From Burkholderiaceae bacterium (GTDB taxonomy: Bacteria; Pseudomonadota; Gammaproteobacteria; Burkholderiales; Burkholderiaceae_D): DNA of 55,676 bases. The stretch lies in contig SCTK01000008.1 of assembly GCA_004298905.1 (NCBI GenBank), forward strand, positions 1-55,676, read 5' to 3'. Both the position numbers and the translations under genes were made by a program. The notes under the pieces are model-generated. The model searched no databases. It was not told the DNA's origin and saw only the letters and a program-made list of their open reading frames with translations. Positions 17,476 to 25,693 of this stretch are shown here, piece by piece (the first letter of the stretch is position 1; every line of letters begins with the position of its first letter).

Positions 17476-19458
17476 ATGAGTAACGCCATTGAGTCGGTTC
17501 ATACCGAGTCGCGAGTTTTCAAGCCATCGCCGCAATTCGTGCAGCAAGCGAACATCAGCGGACTGGGCGCCTACAAGGCGCTGTGCTGTCAAGCGGAAAC
17601 CGATTATGCGGGCTACTGGGCGACACTGGCGCGTGAAAAACTGCTCTGGAGCAAGCCCTTTACCAAAACGCTCGATGAATCGAATGCGCCATTTTATAAA
17701 TGGTTTGAAGATGGCGAACTGAATGTTTCTTACAACTGCCTCGAACGCAATCTTGAAAACGGCAATGCCAACAAGGTTGCGATTATTTTCGAGGCGGATG
17801 ACGGCGCGGTCACCAAAATCACCTACCGGCAACTGTACGAACGTGTCTGTCAATTGGCCAATGGCTTGAAATCGCTGGGCTACCAGAAGGGTGAGCGCGC
17901 GATTTTGTATTTGCCGATGTCGATTGAAGCCGTGGTTGCCATGCACGCCTGCGCGCGTCTGGGCATCACCCATTCGGTGGTGTTCGGGGGGTTCTCGGCA
18001 AAATCCTTGCAGGAACGTATTGTCGATGTCGGTGCGACGCTGGTGATTACCGCCGATGCGCAGATGCGCGGTGGCAAGGCGATTGCGCTTAAACCTGCGG
18101 TGGATGAAGCATTTGGCATGGGTGGCTGCGAGGGCGTGCAGAAAGTCGTGGTCTACAAACGCACCGGTAACGAGGTGGCCTGGGATCCCGAGCGCGATAT
18201 CTGGATGCACGAATTGATGGAAGGCCAACCTGGAGAGTGCGCAGCCGTGCCGGTGGGTGCCGAGCATCCGCTGTTCGTGTTGTACACCTCCGGCTCGACC
18301 GGCAAACCCAAAGGTGTGCAGCACTCCAGTGGCGGTTATCTATTGCAGGCCATTCTGACGATGCAATGGGCTTTCGATATCAAGCCCAACGATGTCTTCT
18401 GGTGCACCGCCGACGTGGGTTGGGTGACCGGTCATACCTATGTCGCCTATGGCCCGCTGGCGGTGGGCGCGACAGAAATTATTTTCGAAGGTATTCCGAC
18501 TTATCCGAATGCAGGCCGCTTCTGGGACATGATCCAGAAGCACCGCGTCAGCGTTTTCTATACGGCGCCAACAGCGATCCGCGCGCTCATCAAATCGGGC
18601 GAGGTGACGCCCGAATGTCATCCGCGCGAATACGATCTCTCCAGCTTGCGTTTGCTGGGTTCGGTGGGCGAACCCATCAACCCGGAAGCCTGGATCTGGT
18701 ATTACAACAATGTGGGCAATGGCCGCTGCCCGATTGTCGATACCTGGTGGCAAACGGAAACCGGCGGTCACATGATCACGCCGTTGCCGGGCGTGCACGA
18801 TCTGAAACCGGGCTCGTGTACCCAGGCGTTCCCCGGCATTACTGCCGCGATTGTCGATGAAGCGGGGCAGGATGTGGAACATGGCAAGGGCGGATTCCTC
18901 GTGATCAAGCGTCCGTGGCCGTCGATGATACGCAACATCTGGGGCGATCCGGAACGCTACAAGACCAGTTATTTCCCCGCCGACCTGGGCGGCAAATATT
19001 ATCTGGCCGGCGATGGTGCGCAATGCGATCTCGATGGCTATTTCTGGATCATGGGCCGCATCGACGATGTGCTGAATGTTTCCGGTCACCGTTTGGGCAC
19101 GATGGAAATCGAATCGGCACTGGTCGCAAACCCACTGGTGGCCGAGGCCGCCGTGGTGGGCAAGCCGGACGATCTGACGGGTGAAGCGATTTGCGCGTTT
19201 GTTGTGCTCAAACAGGCACGGCCGGCGGGTGATGCCGCGAAGGCAATGGCAATGGAATTGCGCAATTGGGTCGGCAAGGAAATCGGGCCGATTGCCAAGC
19301 CGAAGGAAATCCGCTTTGGCGATAATCTGCCGAAAACGCGTTCTGGAAAAATCATGCGCCGTCTGTTACGCTCGCTAGCCAAGGGGGAAGAGATCACACA
19401 AGATGTCTCTACCCTGGAAAACCCGGCCATTCTGGAACAGCTCAAACAAACACTTTAA
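17476..19458 (+). CDS. acs: Acetyl-CoA synthetase
   Basis: A 660-residue AMP-forming acetate:CoA ligase that activates acetate in two steps through acetyl-AMP. The P-loop-like [12 protein letters not shown], the acetate-pocket region [14 protein letters not shown], the [10 protein letters not shown] motif and the hinge/A8 segment [20 protein letters not shown] are all present. The C-terminal [11 protein letters not shown] contains the catalytic lysine (about Lys-625) that is reversibly acetylated in this family. ATG 17476 is chosen because an AGGAGAGAGG ribosome-binding site lies six bases upstream; the in-frame ATG 15 codons earlier lacks one. The acetate-type symporter follows after 127 bases, giving an uptake-activation pair. 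Confidence 0.96.
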   Translation: MSNAIESVHTESRVFKPSPQFVQQANISGLGAYKALCCQAETDYAGYWATLAREKLLWSKPFTKTLDESNAPFYKWFEDGELNVSYNCLERNLENGNANKVAIIFEADDGAVTKITYRQLYERVCQLANGLKSLGYQKGERAILYLPMSIEAVVAMHACARLGITHSVVFGGFSAKSLQERIVDVGATLVITADAQMRGGKAIALKPAVDEAFGMGGCEGVQKVVVYKRTGNEVAWDPERDIWMHELMEGQPGECAAVPVGAEHPLFVLYTSGSTGKPKGVQHSSGGYLLQAILTMQWAFDIKPNDVFWCTADVGWVTGHTYVAYGPLAVGATEIIFEGIPTYPNAGRFWDMIQKHRVSVFYTAPTAIRALIKSGEVTPECHPREYDLSSLRLLGSVGEPINPEAWIWYYNNVGNGRCPIVDTWWQTETGGHMITPLPGVHDLKPGSCTQAFPGITAAIVDEAGQDVEHGKGGFLVIKRPWPSMIRNIWGDPERYKTSYFPADLGGKYYLAGDGAQCDLDGYFWIMGRIDDVLNVSGHRLGTMEIESALVANPLVAEAAVVGKPDDLTGEAICAFVVLKQARPAGDAAKAMAMELRNWVGKEIGPIAKPKEIRFGDNLPKTRSGKIMRRLLRSLAKGEEITQDVSTLENPAILEQLKQTL

Positions 19459-19494
19459 GTGTCCGCGCCGGGTTTATGCTTATCGAGGAGACGC

Positions 19495-19596
19495 ATGCAC
19501 ACCCGGCAGCGCAATCTAGGTTCTGCTCAACTGACGGCCGCCTGCGTGGCGGCCCGGTTTTCTTTCTGCACGAGCGGGGCACGGCATGCCCGCTAA
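19495..19596 (+). CDS. Possible 33-aa leader ORF before the acetate-type symporter
   Basis: ATG 19495 is preceded by a good GAGGAG site (TCGAGGAGACGC) and opens a 33-codon frame (MHTRQRNLGSAQLTAAC...). It contains a terminator-like hairpin and ends at TAA 19594-19596, overlapping the symporter ATG at 19586 by 11 bases. The composition is unremarkable apart from several Arg and Ala codons. Such an arrangement would allow translation-dependent read-through or translational coupling. It may be a chance ORF; I do not recognise the peptide. Confidence 0.3.
   Translation: MHTRQRNLGSAQLTAACVAARFSFCTSGARHAR
19536..19565 (+). terminator. Terminator or attenuator between acs and symporter
   Basis: GGCCGCC-TGCGT-GGCGGCC stem followed by CGGTTTTCTTT. 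It lies 77 bases after acs and 20 bases before the symporter start, inside the small ORF at 19495. Confidence 0.6.
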
Positions 19597-21649
19597 CGCC
19601 CCGATTTCGCAGCGCCTGAAAAAATACTACGCCTGGTATTCCCTGGGATTTGTGGTCTTCATTCTGCTGCTCGCATTGCTTGAGCATCTGTTGAAAGACA
19701 GCTTTGGCATCGAAGTTTCCAGCGCCAATCGCATGGTGGGTTACCTGTTCATGTTCGCCACCATCGGCATGTATGCGGTGATCGGGATTGCCTGCCGCAC
19801 TTCGGATGTGACCGAGTATTACGTGGCGGGGCGGCGTGTGCCCGCCGTGTTCAACGGCATGGCCACGGCCGCCGACTGGATGTCGGCGGCATCTTTCATC
19901 GGCATGGCCGGCATCCTCTTCAGCGAAGGTTTTGACGGCCTGGTGTATGTGCTGGGCTGGACCGGCGGCTTTTGCCTGCTGGCGCTGTTGCTGGCGCCTT
20001 ACTTGCGCAAATTCGGCAAGTTCACGATTCCCGATTTTCTCGCTGAGCGTTACGACAGCAAGAGCGTGCGACTGTTGGCCGTGGTCGCCACCATTCTATG
20101 TTCCTTTGTTTATGTGGTGGCCCAGATTTACGGGGTCGGCATCATCACCAGCCGTTTTACGGGCATTGAATTCGGTGTCGGCGTTTTTCTGGGTCTGGCC
20201 GGTGTGCTGGTCTGCTCCTTCCTGGGCGGCATGCGTGGTATTACCTGGACCCAGGTGGCGCAATACATCATCCTCATCGTGGCTTATCTGACGCCGGTGA
20301 TCTGGCTGTCGATCAAGCAAACCGGCAACCCGATTCCACAACTGACCTATGGTCAGCAACTGAACCAGCTCAGCCAGCGTGAACAACAATTGTTTATCGA
20401 TCCGCGAGAAATCGAGGTGCGGAAGATTTATCTGCAACATGCGGAAGAATACCGGGATGAAATTGAAACACTGCCGGCTTCGTGGGAAGCCGGGCGCAAG
20501 CAGTTGCAAAAAAATATTGAAGCGCTGTCGCGCGGCAATGCACCCTTGATCAGCATACGCGCTGCCGAAAGTGTCCTGAAGCACTACCCGCAAAGTCCCG
20601 ATGCGGCACGAAAAATCTGGCAGCAGGCCCAGGAAACTTTTGAACAGAAAGCGCGTGCGCCACAACCCCATGCGCAGCCATTTCATGGCGATGATGGCGA
20701 TCAAAAAAATCACGCGCGCAACAATTTTCTGGCGCTCATGTGCTGCCTGATGCTGGGTACCGCTTCGCTGCCGCACCTGCTGGCACGCTGCTACACCACG
20801 CCCAGTGTCGCGGAGACACGAAAATCGGTCTCCTGGGCCTTGCTGTTCATCTTGCTGCTTTACATTACGGCACCGGCCCTTGCTGTGCTGGTGAAATTCG
20901 ACATCCTCAATCATCTGGTGGGCACGCCGTTCAGCCAGTTGCCGGCCTGGGTGGGCGCCTGGGCCCGGGTTGACAGCACCTTGCTGTCCGTTGCGGATGT
21001 CAACCACGATGGCGTGTTGCAGTGGGCAGAAATCAATATGGGGAGCGATATTGTGGTGCTGGCTACGCCCGAGATCGCGGGATTACCCTATGTGATTTCC
21101 GGTCTGGTGGCCGCAGGTGGTCTGGCCGCCGCACTGTCGACCGCTGACAGCCTGCTGCTGGCCATTTCCAGCGCGCTCTCCCACGATGTGTATTACAAGA
21201 TGATCGAACCGAAAGCCAGCCCGCAGCAGCGCGTTACCCTGTCCAAGATCACGCTGCTTTGCGTGGCCGTGGTTGCTGCCTACGTTACATCGCTCAAGGT
21301 CGGTAACATCTTGTCACTGGTGGGCGCGGCTTTTTCCATTGCCGCATCCTCCCTGTTTCCGGCGCTGGTGTGTGGCATCTTCTGGAAGCGCGCCAATAAA
21401 GCAGGCGCCATTGCAGGCATTTTCACTGGACTATTTGTATGCGTGTTCTATATGTTTAGGACATACAGTTTCCTGGGGGGAGACAGCAGTCACCAGTGGT
21501 TCGGCATTGAACCCATCTCGGCCGCAGTGTTTGGTGTCCCGGCGGGTTTTGCCGCATTGGTGCTGGTCAGTCTCAACACAGCAGCTCCCCCGAAAGAATC
21601 AGATGATTTTGTGGAACAACTTCGTTCCCCCGATACTCCAACGAAGTAA
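19586..21649 (+). CDS. Sodium:solute symporter, VC_2705/ActP-like (probable acetate uptake)
   Basis: A 687-residue LeuT-fold symporter of the SSS family, placed to import acetate or a related short acid for the adjacent Acs. After an N-terminal helix it has the family stretches TEYYVAGRRVPAVFNGMA and FTIPDFLAERYDSKSVR, and later STADSLLLAISSALSHDVY. It is longer than E. coli ActP (549 aa) because of a hydrophilic insertion of about 130 residues (about 245-385) rich in Gln, Glu and Arg, as in the VC_2705 subfamily. An EF-hand-like calcium loop, DVNHDGVLQWAE, spans Asp-471 to Glu-482 in an extramembrane segment. The ribosome-binding site is weak, and a terminator and short ORF precede it. A strong terminator follows at 21714. 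Confidence 0.88.
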   Translation: MPANAPISQRLKKYYAWYSLGFVVFILLLALLEHLLKDSFGIEVSSANRMVGYLFMFATIGMYAVIGIACRTSDVTEYYVAGRRVPAVFNGMATAADWMSAASFIGMAGILFSEGFDGLVYVLGWTGGFCLLALLLAPYLRKFGKFTIPDFLAERYDSKSVRLLAVVATILCSFVYVVAQIYGVGIITSRFTGIEFGVGVFLGLAGVLVCSFLGGMRGITWTQVAQYIILIVAYLTPVIWLSIKQTGNPIPQLTYGQQLNQLSQREQQLFIDPREIEVRKIYLQHAEEYRDEIETLPASWEAGRKQLQKNIEALSRGNAPLISIRAAESVLKHYPQSPDAARKIWQQAQETFEQKARAPQPHAQPFHGDDGDQKNHARNNFLALMCCLMLGTASLPHLLARCYTTPSVAETRKSVSWALLFILLLYITAPALAVLVKFDILNHLVGTPFSQLPAWVGAWARVDSTLLSVADVNHDGVLQWAEINMGSDIVVLATPEIAGLPYVISGLVAAGGLAAALSTADSLLLAISSALSHDVYYKMIEPKASPQQRVTLSKITLLCVAVVAAYVTSLKVGNILSLVGAAFSIAASSLFPALVCGIFWKRANKAGAIAGIFTGLFVCVFYMFRTYSFLGGDSSHQWFGIEPISAAVFGVPAGFAALVLVSLNTAAPPKESDDFVEQLRSPDTPTK

Positions 21650-21713
21650 GGTTTTTTTGTTGCGCCGTCTCCCTGGGGCGGTGCGTGGGTTTATCCCCGT
21701 ACCGCTTTATTTG

Positions 21714-21741
21714 CCCGCACGTCTTCGTGCGGGTTTTTTTT
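21714..21741 (+). terminator. Rho-independent terminator after symporter
   Basis: CCCGCACG-TCTT-CGTGCGGG followed by eight T. Confidence 0.9.
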
Positions 21742-21825
21742 GTGCGCGCCAAAGACAGAGGCAACGACGGGGAAACAGTGATTTTTGATATACTCGCCGC
21801 CTTTCGGAGATCGTCCGAAAAATCC

Positions 21826-21916
<91 letters not shown>

Positions 21917-21928
21917 CAATTAAAAAGA

Positions 21929-21951
21929 ACCGCCCTTGTGGCGGTTTTTTT
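21929..21951 (+). terminator. Rho-independent terminator after tRNA-Ser(GGA)
   Basis: ACCGCC-CTTGT-GGCGGT stem followed by a T-rich run, 12 bases after the encoded CCA. Confidence 0.85.
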
Positions 21952-21998
21952 AATTGTTTCGATGTTGGCAGGAATCGAGTCACAAGCCGGTTCGACCA

Positions 21999-22073
21999 GC
22001 GAGTCCAGTGGACTCGCGCAGGTCGCGCGTAGCGCGAGCCCGAAGGGCCGAAGGATCGCCATAAAGCGATCCT
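21999..22073. repeat. Array of short hairpins (tRNA-Ser spacer C)
   Basis: GCGAGTCC-AGT-GGACTCGC (21999-22017), TCGCGC-GTA-GCGCGA (22023-22037), GCCC-GAA-GGGC (22038-22048) and AGGATCGC/GCGATCCT with a six-base loop (22052-22073) follow one another directly. No gene is visible between the tRNA-Ser terminator and the FAH-family gene. Confidence 0.7.
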
Positions 22074-22234
22074 GAGCAATCCCGCTCGAACAATGACAGG
22101 AAGCTGCCCTCATGGCGGCTTTTATAATGGTTCCGTTGCTCAGCCAACCTCTCTATACTTGCCACTCGTCTATAGTGCGAAACATCCCGTCCTGAGCCGA
22201 TTGTCCGTCGTGAAAAATTCGCAAGGAGATCTGT

Positions 22235-22930
22235 ATGGCAACGTTGTTTCCGCCGCCTGCCGTTGTCAGTATTCCCATCAAGCACAGTCAGTCAACCTTT
22301 CCGGTACATCGCATCTATTGCGTCGGCCGTAATTACGCCGAGCATGCCAAGGAAATGGGTTTTGATGCGCGCGAATTGCCGTTCTTTTTCGGCAAGCAGC
22401 CGGATGCCATTCTCTATGTGCCCGAAGGCGAGACCGGCCGGTTTCCCTATCCCGCACACACTGAAAATCTGCACCATGAAGTCGAGCTGGTGGTTGCCAT
22501 CGGCAAGGGTGGCAGCGCGATTCCGGCCGCCGTCGCGCTGGAACATGTGCTGGGTTTTGCAGTGGGGCTGGATATGACGCGCCGCGATCTGCAATTCGCT
22601 TTGCGCGACAAGGGGCGTCCCTGGGATGCGGCCAAGGCGTTTGATCATGCCGCGCCGATCAGCGCCATTGCCATGCAGGAAGATGTGGGCAACATGAGCA
22701 GCGGCGGTATCTGGCTCAAGGTCAACGAACAGCCGCGCCAGGCCAGCGATGTGACCAAGCTGATCTGGTCCATCGGTGAAATCATCGAACACCTGTCCGG
22801 CTATTTCACGCTGCAACCCGGCGATCTGATTTTTACCGGCACACCCGAAGGCGTGGGGCCCGTGCGGCGCGGCGATGTGATTCATGCCGGCGTCGAGCGG
22901 GTCGGTGAGTTGCGGGTGCAGGTGGTGTAA
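22235..22930 (+). CDS. Fumarylacetoacetate hydrolase (FAH) family protein
   Basis: A 231-residue cytosolic enzyme of the FAH superfamily, whose members hydrolyse or decarboxylate beta-keto acids and related compounds with a divalent metal. The entry motif IYCVGRNYAEHAKEMG (about 29-44) and the metal ligands in HHEVELVVAIGKGG (Glu-x-Glu) are present, with the third acidic ligand in VGLDMTRRDLQ. GDLIFTGTPEGVGPV is the conserved C-terminal motif. The length matches the short, single-domain YcgM-like group that acts as acylpyruvase or oxaloacetate decarboxylase, but the substrate is not fixed by sequence. AAGGAGAT precedes ATG 22235. It is convergent with cydB. Confidence 0.9.
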   Translation: MATLFPPPAVVSIPIKHSQSTFPVHRIYCVGRNYAEHAKEMGFDARELPFFFGKQPDAILYVPEGETGRFPYPAHTENLHHEVELVVAIGKGGSAIPAAVALEHVLGFAVGLDMTRRDLQFALRDKGRPWDAAKAFDHAAPISAIAMQEDVGNMSSGGIWLKVNEQPRQASDVTKLIWSIGEIIEHLSGYFTLQPGDLIFTGTPEGVGPVRRGDVIHAGVERVGELRVQVV

Positions 22931-22989
22931 CTGGAAGGGCAGGAGCTGATACGCATGCTGCCTCCCAACGACTAAGGCTCGCAGGGGGT

Positions 22990-23988
22990 TTAGTCGTAGC
23001 TCAGTTCCTTGGCCTTGCCCCAGAACACGCTGTAGGAATAGATCGTGTAAGCGAGGATCGTCGGCAGAACGACGGCTGCGCCGATCAAGATGATCAACAG
23101 TGATTCCGGGGCGCTGGCGGCGTCCCAGATATTGAGACTGTCGACGACCAGAAAGGGATAGAGGCTGTAGGCAAGGCCGTGGAATGCCAGCACGAAAACG
23201 GCGGCGGTGCTGACAAAGGGCACCCAGTTCCAGCGGTCGCCGGGGCGCGGTAATTTGCGCAGAATGCGATCGAGCGCGAACAGCAAGACGGCCGTCATCA
23301 GCGGGATTGGCAGGAGCAAAAAGAAATCCGGCAGGCTGAACCACTTCACAAAAATACGGCGGCTGACCAGCGGAGTGGCAATTGATACCGCCGCCACGCC
23401 CAGCGTGGTGAGCCACAGACTGCGGCGCGCCCAGCGAATGGCGCGGACTTGCAGATCCTGTTCGGTTTTCATGATCAGCCAACTGGCGCCCAGCAAGGCA
23501 TACCCGGCGCAGAGACAGGCGCCGATCAGCAGCGCGAACGCAGTGGCCCAGAAGCCCTGTTTGAAACCAATGATGGTCATGCCGAGCATATAACCCTGCG
23601 CAAACGACGCGAGCGCAGAGCCGGCAATGAAAGCCCAGTTCCAGGCCGGCTTGTGATGCGCATGCGCCTTGACGCGAAAATCGAAAGCCACACCGCGCAG
23701 AATCAGGCCGATGAGCATGAACGTTGCCGGCAGATACAGCGCGGTGAGGATGATGCCGTGCGCGAGTGGAAAGGCCACCAGCAAAATACCGATGCCTAGC
23801 ACCAGCCAGGTTTCGTTGGCATCCCAGAACGGGCCGATGGACGCGATCATGAGATCTCGCTCGGCCTCATCGGCGCGTGCCAGCAGCATGCCGACACCGA
23901 GGTCGTAGCCATCGAGGATGGCATAGATCAACACGGCCAGACCCATCAGCATCATGAAGACAATCGGCAGCCATTCTTCAGCGCTCAT
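22990..23988 (-). CDS. cydB: Cytochrome bd-type quinol oxidase subunit II
   Basis: A 332-residue polytopic subunit of a cytochrome bd-type terminal oxidase in the inner membrane, which pairs with CydA and stabilises the haem sites. The N-terminal LIYAILDGYDLGVGMLL carries the acidic residue typical of CydB, followed by DANETWLVLGIGILL. About eight membrane helices are visible. The start overlaps the cydA stop codon by four bases (ATGA) with an AGGAG site inside cydA, so the two are translationally coupled. No CydX-like small ORF follows, and cydDC assembly genes are not in the window. Confidence 0.93.
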   Translation of the reverse strand: MSAEEWLPIVFMMLMGLAVLIYAILDGYDLGVGMLLARADEAERDLMIASIGPFWDANETWLVLGIGILLVAFPLAHGIILTALYLPATFMLIGLILRGVAFDFRVKAHAHHKPAWNWAFIAGSALASFAQGYMLGMTIIGFKQGFWATAFALLIGACLCAGYALLGASWLIMKTEQDLQVRAIRWARRSLWLTTLGVAAVSIATPLVSRRIFVKWFSLPDFFLLLPIPLMTAVLLFALDRILRKLPRPGDRWNWVPFVSTAAVFVLAFHGLAYSLYPFLVVDSLNIWDAASAPESLLIILIGAAVVLPTILAYTIYSYSVFWGKAKELSYD

Positions 23989-25316
23989 GCTTGTGCTCCT
24001 GTTGAGGTGGATTCAGTGGCGCCCGCCTTGCGGGCGAGATAGAACAGTACGGAAATGTAGGAGACGATCAGCACGGCATAGAGCAGCAGATACAGCGTCA
24101 GGCTGAGTGCGACGGTCGGTTGGGCGATCTGCGATGAAGCATGTTCTGTCAACAGCACGCGATAGACGAGATAGGGCTGACGGCCGATCTCAGTCACATA
24201 CCAGCCCGCCACGGTCGCCAGCCAGCCGGAGAAAGTCATCGCTACCAGTGTCCGCAACAACCAGGGTCGCAAGGTTTTGCCGCGACGGATTTTCCAGCTG
24301 ACGGTCCAGGACACCAGCAACATCAGCATCGCAATGCCGACCATGATGCGAAAGCCGAAGAACAGCGGCTTGACCGGTGGGTGACGGCTGCCAAAATCAT
24401 CCAGGCCGCGCACCTGGCCCGCCGGATCGTGCGTGAGAATCAGGCTGGCAAGTCTGGGGATGGCAAGCTCAAAACGGTTCAATTTCTCCGCTTCGTCCGG
24501 CCAGGCAAACAGCAGTAGTGGTGCGCCGCGTTCGGTGTACCAGACGCCTTCGATGGCGGCGATCTTGGCGGGCTGGTATTCGAGTGTATTCAAACCATGC
24601 TGATCACCGGCAAAAATCTGCAGCGGGATCAGCAGCGCGGCGGTGTAAATGCTGGTGCGCAAGGCTTTTGCGATGGCGACCGTACGGTCGCCGCGCAACC
24701 AGCGGTAAGCGGAAACGCCTGCAATCAGGAAGGCCACGGTCAGGCCGGAAGCCAGTAGCATATGCGTGAGCCGATAGGGCAATGAAGGGCTGCACAGAAT
24801 CGCCAGCCAATCGGTGGCATGGGCCACCCCCGCGCGCATTTCAAAGCCGACCGGCGTGTGCATCCATGAGTTCAGCGCCAGAATCCAGTACGCCGACAGT
24901 GTTGTTCCCAGTGCCACCAGAAAAGTGGCCAGCGTATGCACACGGTTGGAGACACGGTTCCTGCCAAACAGCAGGATGCCGAGAAAGGTGGCTTCGAGGA
25001 AAAATGCTGTCAACACTTCATAGGCCAGTAGCGGCCCGGCGATATTGCCGACGGTGGTCATGAAGCCGGGCCAGTTGGTGCCGAATTGAAAACTCATGGT
25101 CACGCCACTGACCACCCCCAGCGCAAAGGTCAGCGCGAAGACCTTGATCCAGAAGGCATACGTCTGCATCCATGCCGCATCGCCGGTGCGATTAAATCGC
25201 CACTTGAAGAACAGCAAGGCCCAGCCGAGCGCGATCGAGATGGTGGGAAAGAGAATATGGAAGGTAATGTTCGCAGCGAATTGCAGGCGGGCCAGCAGGA
25301 ATGCATCGACTTCCAT
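23985..25316 (-). CDS. cydA: Cytochrome bd-type quinol oxidase subunit I (short Q-loop)
   Basis: A 443-residue haem-binding subunit that oxidises quinol and reduces O2 without pumping protons. The distal haem histidine near the N-terminus (ITFHILFP, His-20) and the haem b558 histidine in PYRLTHMLLASG are visible, as is GRQPY (GRQPW in most relatives). It is about 80 residues shorter than E. coli CydA, mainly in the periplasmic Q-loop, which is the pattern of cyanide-insensitive oxidases (CIO). ATG 25316 is preferred over the ATG two codons upstream because GAAGGA lies five bases before it. The gene is first in the cydAB operon. Confidence 0.93.
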   Translation of the reverse strand: MEVDAFLLARLQFAANITFHILFPTISIALGWALLFFKWRFNRTGDAAWMQTYAFWIKVFALTFALGVVSGVTMSFQFGTNWPGFMTTVGNIAGPLLAYEVLTAFFLEATFLGILLFGRNRVSNRVHTLATFLVALGTTLSAYWILALNSWMHTPVGFEMRAGVAHATDWLAILCSPSLPYRLTHMLLASGLTVAFLIAGVSAYRWLRGDRTVAIAKALRTSIYTAALLIPLQIFAGDQHGLNTLEYQPAKIAAIEGVWYTERGAPLLLFAWPDEAEKLNRFELAIPRLASLILTHDPAGQVRGLDDFGSRHPPVKPLFFGFRIMVGIAMLMLLVSWTVSWKIRRGKTLRPWLLRTLVAMTFSGWLATVAGWYVTEIGRQPYLVYRVLLTEHASSQIAQPTVALSLTLYLLLYAVLIVSYISVLFYLARKAGATESTSTGAQA

Positions 25317-25366
25317 GGTCATCCTTCAGCAAAAAATTTTGGCGAACAAAACTTGCGGAAAAAAGC

Positions 25367-25442
25367 TGGCGCCCCGGACACGAATCGAACGTGCGACCCT
25401 CCCCTTAGGAGGGGGATGCTCTATCCACTGAGCTACCGGGGC
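25367..25442 (-). tRNA. tRNA-Arg (CCU)
   Basis: On the minus strand: acceptor GCCCCGG/CCGGGGC with encoded GCCA, D-arm AGCTCAGTGGATAGAGC, anticodon stem TCCCC/GGGGA with loop CTCCTAA (anticodon CCT), and T-arm GCACG-TTCGATT-CGTGT. Confidence 0.95.
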
Positions 25443-25467
25443 TCGCAAGGTGCGATAAATCTACTGC

Positions 25468-25542
25468 GCGGGCCGCTATTGAATCTCCGGTGCTCAGCGT
25501 ATAAGGCATACGCTTCCGCTCCTCAATTCAATAGCGGCCCGC
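25468..25542. repeat. 17-bp inverted repeat upstream of tRNA-Arg
   Basis: GCGGGCCGCTATTGAAT (25468-25484) and its exact reverse complement (25526-25542) are separated by 41 bases. It lies between the 5' end of tRNA-Arg and the REP unit at 25580. Confidence 0.75.
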
Positions 25543-25579
25543 TCGCTACGATTTCTCGCCCCTTGCGGGGGTCGCTCAA

Positions 25580-25608
25580 AATTAAATGGGGTCAGACTCC
25601 ATTTAATT
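25580..25608. repeat. REP-like palindrome (single copy)
   Basis: A 29-base near-palindrome with 10-bp perfect ends (AATTAAATGG and CCATTTAATT) around a nine-base core GGTCAGACT. The identical unit occurs twice, in inverted orientation, at 27929-27957 and 27991-28019. Confidence 0.8.
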
Positions 25609-25693
25609 CTTTGAACCCCAAAAGGACTGGAGCGATTATAGAGTGAGTTCCATTTTGTGTTCCAATTCGGCTTTCCATTTTCTGGCAGTTCTC

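Noticed and set aside
22292-23482. 396-codon open frame on the minus strand over the FAH and cydB genes
   Set aside because: It spans two real convergent genes in another frame and shows no recognisable domain.
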